Source: Dehalobacter alkaniphilus (GTDB lineage Bacteria; Bacillota; Desulfitobacteriia; Desulfitobacteriales; Syntrophobotulaceae). Taken from it: a stretch of 64,000 nucleotides of DNA. Positions 55,116-62,467 of this stretch are shown one piece after another. The translations under genes were made by a program, and so were the position numbers. The number at the start of each line of letters is the position of its first letter. The first letter of the stretch is position 1. Below the pieces are notes generated by a model that saw only the letters and a program-made list of their open reading frames with translations, made no database searches and had not been told where the DNA came from. The stretch covers positions 124,001 to 188,000 of the forward strand of contig CP148031.1 of the NCBI GenBank assembly GCA_040500365.1, in the 5' to 3' direction.

Positions 55116-55768
55116 AGCAAGTTAATTGCAGTTATTAAAGCTGATCTGTATGAACTAAGCGCTTTGCCGTCGGAAGACAATATAGACCATATGTTTTCAC
55201 CGGAATTTGAAAGGAAAATGAAGGCGCTTATTCGTCAAAGCAAAAATAATAAATCAGTCAGCAGACGACATAGAAAGTTGGTCGCGATTCTTGTTGCCGC
55301 CATCATATTATTGTTTGGATCCGCAATGAGCGTATCGGCTGTACGGGAAACTGTCTTTAAGTTTATAACAGAGGTATATGAAAAATACACGCAGGTATCT
55401 TTTGAGAAAATGCAGTCTTCCCTGGCAACCAATGAAGATTTTCAGTCTATGCACCAACTCAAATACCCGCAGGGTTTGAGCTAATCAATGAGAATTTGAA
55501 TGGCATCGTTTCGCTGGAATATGAAAATGGAAATGACTATCTGAATTATGAGCAAAAAAAACTTGATAAGGTTTCCATGCAGATCAATACGGAAGGTATT
55601 GATCTGGAAGAACTGGAGTTTAACGGCTTGCCTGCTAAGTATTATTCCAATCAGGGAGTGCAAAACCTTATTTGGTATGATAATAATTATATGTATATTA
55701 TATCCTCAACCTTAAACAAAGATATGGTCTTGGACATAGCTAAAAGTGTTAAACTTTATCAAAAGTAA
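55116..55768 (+). pseudogene. Broken DUF4367-type gene
   Basis: Plus-strand reading gives ELSALPSEDNIDHMFSPEFE and a membrane span (VAILVAAIILLFGSAM), then KYPQGL, after which the frame shifts near 55474 and continues ELINENLNGIVSLEYENGND to LVLDIAKSVKLYQK. An in-frame stop at 55113 leaves no proper start. This is the layout of DUF4367 proteins that accompany sigma-factor genes. It is 5'-truncated and frameshifted, so not functional. Confidence 0.7.
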
Positions 55769-55829
55769 AGAATTATGCCAAACCCTTATTTATTTTTCCT
55801 TTTCTGCTATGTAAGAAAGGTGTTCAAAC

Positions 55830-56303
55830 GTGACTTTCTTGAACTTTTTTACCTGTTCAAAATGTTTGAAAAAATATCCAAATACTGTAACAAAAAAACT
55901 TGTATCGTTTGGAATCTGCATGTTGCTCCTATTTTCGTTTTCAGCACCGCTGCTTGCGGTAGATGAAAGCCCTACGCTCACATCTCCAATAGGGGTGAAG
56001 TATGTCTACGTTAACAAGGCAAGCAGTACCTTGTCGATTTCTAATGGAACAGCCACCGTTAATGGCTATGTGCAAAGGACGCCTTCGGGCACATACATTC
56101 AACTTACATCAACTCTCAAGCGTTATTCAAGTGGATCATGGGCAATGGTAGCAAGTTGGTCAACAATTTCCACATCATCCTCGGCTTCCATATCAGAAAC
56201 TTATACGGTCTCTAGCGGTACTTACAGATTAGCAACGTACTATGCAGTCAGTGATATTTTGTCGACTCTCATTTTAGCAATTAAATCCCTTGGTCATGCA
56301 TAA
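55830..56303 (+). CDS. Secreted DUF6147-like protein
   Basis: The 157-residue product begins at GTG 55830 (AGAAAGGTG upstream). After a basic N-terminus comes a signal peptide (LVSFGICMLLLFSFSAPLLA) with a cut expected after LLA. The mature part has alternating short strands (TATVNGYVQRTPSGTYIQLT; SETYTVSSGTYRLATYY), recalling small secreted DUF6147 proteins. The last 15 residues look atypical and may follow a small frameshift. A terminator used from both strands follows. Confidence 0.65.
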   Translation: MTFLNFFTCSKCLKKYPNTVTKKLVSFGICMLLLFSFSAPLLAVDESPTLTSPIGVKYVYVNKASSTLSISNGTATVNGYVQRTPSGTYIQLTSTLKRYSSGSWAMVASWSTISTSSSASISETYTVSSGTYRLATYYAVSDILSTLILAIKSLGHA

Positions 56304-56335
56304 AAAAGCCTGCCGATTCTTAAGTGAAGGGCAGG
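56301..56335 (-). terminator. Terminator serving the riboswitch and the DUF6147 gene
   Basis: On the minus strand CCTGCC (56335-56330) pairs with GGCAGG (56314-56309) and a run of six T follows. It ends the riboswitch transcript; the A-rich other side makes it usable from the plus strand too. Confidence 0.75.
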
Positions 56336-56353
56336 TTATACACGTATTCTTTA

Positions 56354-56440
56354 CGGCAACCCGGCCATCATTGCGATTTGGTGCTCGCCTTAGACCCGTG
56401 GCTTTGCGTCCCTACCTTTCGGCAGGTTTGCCTTTATCGG
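56354..56440 (-). ncRNA. c-di-GMP-I (GEMM) riboswitch, own promoter
   Basis: Read on the minus strand, the sequence holds GGCAAACC, a GAAA tetraloop, GGGACGCAAAGCC, ACGGGTCTAAGGC and GGCCGGGTTGCC, matching the class I c-di-GMP aptamer throughout. A -10 box TATAAT lies upstream (56468-56463) and a terminator follows within 20 bp. No minus-strand gene lies downstream; read-through would be antisense to the secreted DUF6147 gene. It may be a stand-alone RNA or the remains of a lost operon. Confidence 0.9.
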
Positions 56441-56584
56441 TTCATAGTTAAACTTTTCTTATATTATATACTTTCTATTGCATGATTAATGTCGTTTTAT
56501 GTAGTCCCGGCAAATTTCAGTAATAAAAATATAGATTATGGGAAATATAGTTTAGAAAATATAACAAAAAAAGGAGTATCGCAT

Positions 56585-57556
56585 ATGATTTTTTCAAAAA
56601 TAAAGCAGCCAAACAGTCCACCTCCAGAGATAAGTACAGCTGAAGTATATAATCTCTGGGATGTTATAACTGGGTATTACGAATCTCTTGAGTACTTGAA
56701 AATGCTGCGTATTTATACCCATGACCCAGATTTAAAAATAAAGCTTGATGATACGATTTCCGACATTTCGGGGCGTTCAAAAAAAGTTGAAAATATTATG
56801 TCTCATTTCAGAATCAGAACACCTGATTCTCCCCGCAAAGAAGTGCCTGCTTTCGTTAACTCTCAAGCAATGCCTGATGAGCTGATAGGGAAATATCTAC
56901 TGTTAATTGCTCAAGAGCGGATTGAAATGAAAGTGAGATGTGTCCGTAATGCACAATATGTCGATAAGGTTCGGGAATTCTTTATTTACCTGGTTAATGA
57001 AGATATCAAGAACCTGAATTCAATAATAAAATACTTAAAATTAAAAGGGTGGATAGAACAACCAATATTGGTGCAGAATGTACCTCCGGAATGTAACGAA
57101 AAAATTGATGTTGCTGAAGCATACCATATTTGGGATCACTTAGTTTTCCGTTATTTAAATATTGAGCAAACAAATTTGTTCGTACAATTAGCTCATGACG
57201 GAGACTTTAAACTATTGCTGGGAAAAGGACTGGACATTTTAAAAAAACAAAAAAAAGAACTTGAAAAAGAAGCAAATTGCTTTGGAATTAATTTCCCTAA
57301 GCAACCGCCGAAAGAATTGGGCCATATGGAAAACACTGAATTCATAGACGATGATTTTATTTTTAATTTGCTCTTAAATGGCCTAAATTCGGCAAGCATT
57401 ATCCATGCTCAGGCGGTCAAGAAAGCAACAACGAATGACCGCATAAGGAACCTCTTTGCCAGGCTGTTAACGGAGGAGATTGATGCCATTGATGGATTAA
57501 TCAAATATGGAAAGGTAAAGGGATGGTTAGTAACCCCGCCTTTATATAGGCTGTAG
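56585..57556 (+). CDS. DUF3231 tandem protein (spore-coat CotF-like)
   Basis: The 323-residue product holds two copies of a four-helix unit: ISTAEVYNLWDVITGYYESL at the start and IDVAEAYHIWDHLVFRYLNI about 160 residues on. This is the double DUF3231 build of Bacillota proteins often tied to spores or ferritin-like folds. ATG 56585 follows AAAAAGGAG and is preferred over an upstream ATG. It appears intact and monocistronic. Confidence 0.8.
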   Translation: MIFSKIKQPNSPPPEISTAEVYNLWDVITGYYESLEYLKMLRIYTHDPDLKIKLDDTISDISGRSKKVENIMSHFRIRTPDSPRKEVPAFVNSQAMPDELIGKYLLLIAQERIEMKVRCVRNAQYVDKVREFFIYLVNEDIKNLNSIIKYLKLKGWIEQPILVQNVPPECNEKIDVAEAYHIWDHLVFRYLNIEQTNLFVQLAHDGDFKLLLGKGLDILKKQKKELEKEANCFGINFPKQPPKELGHMENTEFIDDDFIFNLLLNGLNSASIIHAQAVKKATTNDRIRNLFARLLTEEIDAIDGLIKYGKVKGWLVTPPLYRL

Positions 57557-57628
57557 CATTTTTCTGCCAATGCTGTTATTATTTATTACTTTTAATAATT
57601 AAAAGATTTCCGGAAGTGAGAAAAACAA

Positions 57629-58606
57629 TTGAAGGAAAAAGAATATTATTTAGGAATTGATGTTGGGGCTGTCAGTACCAATCTGGTTATTACCGATGAA
57701 GACGATAACATGATAGAGAGGCTTTATTTGAGAACCAGCGGCCACCCTATCAATGTCCTGTGCAACGCTATGAGAATCATATCGGAAAAATTCGGAAAGG
57801 ACATTATTGTAAAAGCTGTTGGCACTACGGGAAGCGGCAGGAAGCTTGCAAGTGTGATTGTGGGAGCAGACGTTGTAAAAAACGAAATTACGGCTCATGC
57901 TGTTGCAGCACAGAGCTTGGTGCCCGGGGTAAACACCATTATGGAGATTGGAGGACAGGACTCCAAGATAATAATCCTTAAAAATGGAGTGGTGACCGAT
58001 TTTGCCATGAATACCGTCTGTGCGGCAGGTACAGGTTCTTTCCTTGACAGGCAGGCTTCAAGGCTTGAAAGCCCTATTGAGGAATTTGGCGGTTATGCCC
58101 TGCGTTCAAGCTCATCTGTAAGAATAGCAGGAAGATGTGCTGTATTCGCTGAATCGGATATGATACACAAGCAGCAGACAGGCCACAATGTTAAGGACAT
58201 TATAAATGGATTATGCGAAGCGCTGGTGCGGAACTATTTAAACAATCTGGCAAAAGGCAAGGACATTGAAGAACCTGTCGTTTTCCAGGGTGGAGTTGCA
58301 GCCAACATAGGTATTGTGGCAGCCTTTGAAAGAGCATAGGATAAAAAAATATTAATTCCAAAGCATCATGCCGTTATGGGAGCGTACGGGGCAGCATTAC
58401 TCGCAAAAGAAAAAATTTCACGGAATAACACTATAACCAATTTCTATGGTTTTGAAGCTGCAAACAGCAACTATAAGGCTAAAAACTGGGAATGTCATGG
58501 CTGTCCCAACCTGTGTGAGGTTATAGAAATATTATCGGATAGTCAGACTCTGGCCCGCTGGGGAGACAGATGCGGCAAGTGGTCGCAGTTGACCACTGCT
58601 GTGTAA
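57629..58606 (+). pseudogene. HgdC/BadF-type acyl-CoA dehydratase activase, in-frame stop, truncated
   Basis: The N-terminal part has the ASKHA ATPase pattern: GIDVGAVSTNLVI, GTTGSGRKLA, MEIGGQDSKII and the cluster-binding CAAGTGSFLD and AGRCAVFAESD. A TAG at 58337 interrupts the frame after AFERA, yet homology goes on with KKILIPKHHAVMGAYGAALL and ECHGCPNLCEV to CGKW, where it ends abruptly. Intact relatives are several hundred residues longer. It should supply electrons to a 2-hydroxyacyl-CoA dehydratase; this copy is dead or very recently broken. Confidence 0.75.
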
Positions 58607-59286
58607 GAGAGGAAAGCTATAAGCACGGTCTGATAGAAAAGTCAGAGTATACCTATGTCGATAACATTTTTGAATTTACGGATAAAGATGTAAAAGATGT
58701 CATGATCCCTCGTACGGATATGGTATGCGTTTTTAAAGAGGATTCCTTTGAAAAGTATATTATAAACGGATAATGTCGTCGGCTTCATACACTTAAGAGA
58801 TTTATACGAGCAGAAAATTCATACCAATATAAAAAATATTGATAGTATTATCCGCAGTCTCATTTCAGTTCCTGAAAGTAGGCCTATCAATGACATGCTG
58901 AAAAGATTTCAAAAGGGAAAAGAGAATATTACCGTAGTAATTGATGAGTATGGCGGGACGGCAGGTATCGTAACCGTAGAGGATATCCTGGAAGAAATCG
59001 TTGGCAATCTGAATGATGAGTATGATGAAGAAGAAAAGGAAATTGAAGTCATTGACAGCAATACATTTCTTGTCAATGGTATGGTTCATCTGGAACGAAT
59101 AGGGGATTTAACAGGGGTGGAGCTTCCCGTCGAAGAATATGATACGCTCAGAGGCTTTTTATTTGGCAACTTGGCAGGATATCTGCTGCTACCGAGAAGC
59201 CTGTTATTGAATATGAAGGGCTCGTGTTCAAAATAGAAAAAATAAAAGATAAACGGGTGCTGTTGGTAAAAGTATGTAAATCATAA
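58607..59286 (+). pseudogene. Remnant of a CorC/HlyC-type CBS-domain transporter gene
   Basis: Fragments read DVKDVMIPRTDMVCVF (CBS domain), GFIHLRDLYEQKIHTN, VVIDEYGGTAGIVTVEDILE and, after another frameshift, IEYEGLVFKIEKIKDKRVLL, the CorC/HlyC C-terminal domain. The N-terminal DUF21 membrane domain is missing and there are at least two frame breaks. It is fused directly behind the broken activase gene, marking a deletion joint near 58606. Confidence 0.75.
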
Positions 59287-59326
59287 TGCAGAGGGTGCAA
59301 TGACGGTGGCAATGCTTGTGTTCCTG

Positions 59327-59355
59327 TTGACTAACGCTTTGCAGTATAGTATGCT
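59327..59355 (+). promoter_or_regulatory. Promoter of the Mn2+ riboswitch-terC unit
   Basis: TTGACT (59327-59332) and TATGCT (59350-59355) are 17 bp apart. Transcription would begin just before the riboswitch. Confidence 0.6.
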
Positions 59356-59363
59356 ATTTTTAT

Positions 59364-59452
59364 TAAAGGGGAGTAGCTTATAAGTTATAAAGTCAACAAT
59401 CGGCATTCGCGCTTGCCTGGCTTTATACTCCAGATGGGAAGCAAGACCTTTA
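59364..59452 (+). promoter_or_regulatory. yybP-ykoY (Mn2+) riboswitch
   Basis: The core AAAGGGGAGTAGCTT, then GTCAACAATCGGCA...GCCTGGCTTTATA and GGGAAGCAAGACCTTTAA, is the yybP-ykoY aptamer. TTAAAGG and CCTTTAA close stem P1. The P1 3' strand is also the start of a terminator arm, so Mn2+ binding should prevent termination and turn on the TerC gene. Confidence 0.9.
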
Positions 59453-59493
59453 ACACAATTCATTATTTGACGAATTGTGTTAAAGGTCTTTTT
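59443..59493 (+). terminator. Expression-platform terminator of the Mn2+ riboswitch
   Basis: The 19-base arm 59443-59461 is a perfect complement of 59472-59490 and is followed by TTT. Its 5' arm overlaps riboswitch stem P1, which makes the two folds exclusive. Confidence 0.85.
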
Positions 59494-59604
59494 AGATAGA
59501 TTAGAACTAAAAGGGAAATAATAATGAAATAGTATCCCGAAGTAGGCTTGAGTAGGTTTTGGAGAATCAATAAAATGTTATTAGCAAATAGGGAGTGGTT
59601 TTTG

Positions 59605-60291
59605 ATGGAGTTCTTTTCCCCAGAATTTTGGTCGGCGTTATTGGCCATTATTATTACGGACTTAGTCTTAGCCGGTGATAACGCTATTGTCATTGGCTTG
59701 GCAGCTCGAAACGTACCATTAGAGAAACAAAAGAAAGTTATTATTTGGGGAACCTTTGGCGCTATTGCTGTTCGCACACTATTAACCTTTGTCGTCGTAT
59801 GGTTGTTAAAGATTCCCGGCTTATTATTGATAGGGGGGATATTGCTCATCTGGATAGCTTTCAAACTGCTTGTTGACGAAAAAGGGCATGGTGAAATGAA
59901 GTCCGGAGAAAGCCTGTGGAGTGCAATTAAAACGATTATTATTGCCGATGCTGTTATGGGGATGGATAATGTCCTGGCTGTAGCGGGTGCAGCCCATGGG
60001 AGCTTCATTTTAGTTGTTTTGGGACTGTTGATTAGTGTTCCAATCGTCGTCTGGGGAAGTACACTTATCCTCAAATGGGTAGAACGTTACCCCATCATCA
60101 TCTACATTGGTGCCGGCGTATTGGCTTGGACCGCATCCAAGATGATCGCAGATGAACCTTTCTTGAAAGGGTTTTTCGAAGCGAATGCAATTCTAAAATG
60201 GGGATTGAGCATTGTAATAATTGCCGGAGTTCTCTTAACAGGCAGGATTAGAAAACAAAAAAAGAGCAAACAATCAACAAATCCATCCTGA
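59605..60291 (+). CDS. TerC-family membrane protein (Mn2+ efflux type)
   Basis: The 228-residue polytopic protein has the TerC hallmarks LAGDNAIVIGLAARN near the start and ADAVMGMDNVLAVAGAAHGS in the middle, with paired Asp-Asn in membrane spans, and about seven spans. YkoY/YjbE-type TerC proteins export or load Mn2+. The Mn2+ riboswitch upstream supports that. ATG 59605 follows GGGAG. Confidence 0.88.
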   Translation: MEFFSPEFWSALLAIIITDLVLAGDNAIVIGLAARNVPLEKQKKVIIWGTFGAIAVRTLLTFVVVWLLKIPGLLLIGGILLIWIAFKLLVDEKGHGEMKSGESLWSAIKTIIIADAVMGMDNVLAVAGAAHGSFILVVLGLLISVPIVVWGSTLILKWVERYPIIIYIGAGVLAWTASKMIADEPFLKGFFEANAILKWGLSIVIIAGVLLTGRIRKQKKSKQSTNPS

Positions 60292-60345
60292 GATTTGAGT
60301 TAAATGACCTTGGAAAAAATTATAAAATAAAAGGAGTGCATGTAC

Positions 60346-60768
60346 ATGACAAAAATATTGGTACCGGTTGATGGATCGGCGGGTTCAGACAAAGCGGTTC
60401 GTTTTGCGCTTACGCTTGCTGAAGGAAAGGATAAAGAAATAATTCTATTAAATGTCCAACCCAGTTATAATACTCCGAATGTAAAGCGTTTTTTTACTCA
60501 AGAACAAATTCATTCTTATCAAGAAGAATTGAGCAAAGAGGTGTTTGATCGCACACTTGAAATCACCAATGAATTTCACATTCCGGTTCGCACCATTGTC
60601 AGGAACGGAGATCCTGGCAAAGAGATCTGTGAGGAAGCAAAAGAAAGATCCGTCGATTTCATCGTTATGGGTTATAGAGGGTTTGGAGCCGTCAAACGAG
60701 CCATTTTGGGGAGTGTTGCTACCCATGTGCTTCATGAGACCCATTGTCCGGTAATGATTGTTCCGTAG
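60346..60768 (+). CDS. UspA-family universal stress protein
   Basis: The 140-residue product is a single UspA domain: KILVPVDGSAGSDKAV at the start, FIVMGYRGFGAVKRAILGSV with the GxxG(S/T) ATP-binding pattern near the end, and CPVMIVP. ATG 60346 is 9 bp after AAGGAG, better than the ATG at 60340. It lies 55 bp after the TerC gene and could share its transcript. Confidence 0.9.
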   Translation: MTKILVPVDGSAGSDKAVRFALTLAEGKDKEIILLNVQPSYNTPNVKRFFTQEQIHSYQEELSKEVFDRTLEITNEFHIPVRTIVRNGDPGKEICEEAKERSVDFIVMGYRGFGAVKRAILGSVATHVLHETHCPVMIVP

Positions 60769-60860
60769 GCAATAAGTTGGGAATTCCTATATGAAATGGA
60801 TTTTGCTGTCCGTTTATAGGAGTGTAAATTTCAGGAAGAATTGCTTACGAAGGAGTTCTT

Positions 60861-61514
60861 ATGGAGTTGATCACAGGAATAATTGATTTTATCCTGCATA
60901 TTGACAAGCATTTGGCGGAAATCATTCAAATCTATGGAATGTGGACCTATTTAATATTATTTTTGATTATCTTTTGTGAAACAGGTCTGGTTATCACTCC
61001 TTTTTTACCCGGGGACTCCCTCTTATTTGTAATCGGTGCTTTAGGAGCCTCTGGGGCCTTGGATATTCAGTTTGTGACGATTCTATTGATCATTGCGGCT
61101 GTAGGGGGAGATGCACTGAATTACCACATAGGCAAATTCATTGGGCACAAGGCATTTGGGATCAAAGACAGCAGATTTTTCAAGCAGAAATATTTAGAAA
61201 AAACGCACGCGTTTTATGAAAAACACGGAGGTAAAACGATTATCATAGCAAGGTTCATACCGATTATTCGTACATTTGCTCCATTTGTAGCGGGTATGGG
61301 GAGAATGAGCTACTGGAAGTTTTTCAGCTATAATGTTGTCGGCGGCATCGTTTGGGTCCTGTTATTTGTGATGGGCGGATATTTCTTTGGCAACATACCT
61401 GTTGTGAGGAACAATTTTACCCTTGTTATCCTAGCGATTATATTCATCTCATTGCTGCCGGGTGTTATCGCTTATCTGTGTCAAAGACTTATCCGATCAA
61501 ATACTGGGGGTTGA
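60861..61514 (+). CDS. DedA-family membrane protein
   Basis: The 217-residue product shows the DedA signatures ETGLVITPFLPGDSLLF and ARFIPIIRTFAPFVAGMGRM, with about five spans. DedA proteins move undecaprenyl phosphate or phospholipids across the membrane. GAAGGAG precedes the ATG. It stands alone with its own short leader. Confidence 0.9.
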   Translation: MELITGIIDFILHIDKHLAEIIQIYGMWTYLILFLIIFCETGLVITPFLPGDSLLFVIGALGASGALDIQFVTILLIIAAVGGDALNYHIGKFIGHKAFGIKDSRFFKQKYLEKTHAFYEKHGGKTIIIARFIPIIRTFAPFVAGMGRMSYWKFFSYNVVGGIVWVLLFVMGGYFFGNIPVVRNNFTLVILAIIFISLLPGVIAYLCQRLIRSNTGG

Positions 61515-61939
61515 AAAAGCGGGTATCCACATCCGCCAGCATAATTCCACAAATGCTAGTGAATCCATGCGCGATTTTTAACACAGTTAAGCGGGCTTGC
61601 AGCATTGCGGTTAATTAAAGTCTTTGAGAAGAAGACGAAGACACTGGAACAGTTTCCTGATAGAATTCATGGCTGGCTATTGTAGCAGGATGATCGCCAT
61701 ATAAATATGAAATAAATTGACTAAAAATATATGAAAAAACCTTGCATTTGCAAGGCTCTCGCTATTTTTTTATTATATTATTGCTTCTGAATTAGTGAAT
61801 CCGGAAATATCTTTATTTTTATATTTGCATTATTGTTAGAACTTTATAAGGCCGATAAGAGGCAATGCTTGAAAATTAAGTTGTTACTTGACATCACTTT
61901 GAGTTATATGTATTCTTAATAAAAGAAAGGTTGATATAG
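61515..61939 (+). other. Gene-free stretch with a terminator hairpin
   Basis: No gene is seen. CCTTGCATTTGCAAGG (61740-61755) is a hairpin followed by a T run near 61765, a fair terminator. The rest shows no feature I can name. Confidence 0.5.
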
Positions 61940-62317
61940 TTGGAATTATATGTAACTAAAGCTACAAAAGGTCAAATTGAAGCACAGATAAGTGATGCAG
62001 TAAGTAAATTTGAAAAGGAATACATGGGCAGAGGCCCTAAAGATATCAAAACTAAAATAATCCAAAACCACATTTTGATAATTATTGGTGGGTTTTTAAG
62101 CCAATCTGAACAAAAGATCGCTAATAATAACCAAGGTATAAAACTGATTAAAGATATGAGGACAGCTTTATTTGAGAACACAAGAGATCATTTGGAAGAA
62201 TTAATTAAGGAAATTGTTAATGTGCGAGTGATTAGTACCCACTCCGATGTTAGCACAAAAACTGGTGAAAAAATAATAGTTTTAACAATTGATAATAATC
62301 TCGAGGAAAGAAATTAA
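61940..62317 (+). CDS. DUF2294-family protein
   Basis: The 125-residue product has the DUF2294 pattern: EKEYMGRGPKDIKTKIIQNH, then LIIIGGFLSQSEQK and a C-terminal VISTHSDVSTKTGEKIIVLT. It is a small cytoplasmic protein of unknown role common in Bacillota. The TTG start follows AAAGGTTG. Confidence 0.8.
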   Translation: MELYVTKATKGQIEAQISDAVSKFEKEYMGRGPKDIKTKIIQNHILIIIGGFLSQSEQKIANNNQGIKLIKDMRTALFENTRDHLEELIKEIVNVRVISTHSDVSTKTGEKIIVLTIDNNLEERN

Positions 62318-62467
62318 TACAAAATAATATTTTGGTTGACCAAGCGAAGGGTAGAACATGCTTGTCGCAGTGTAGGCCAATATTTATTGATCTGAGTATT
62401 CAGGTTTTTAAGTATTGGTCTTTTTATATTTATGCTAATAAGAAAAGAACAGAAAGAGGGAGTTAAA

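Noticed and set aside
58337..58339. TAG in the activase gene as a pyrrolysine codon
   Set aside because: The gene also ends prematurely and joins another broken gene, so simple decay explains the stop better; no pyl genes are seen.
62318..62467. Possible T-box or other riboswitch before nifJ
   Set aside because: Only a weak CCAATA/TATTGG stem with a T run is seen; no T-box or other conserved core.
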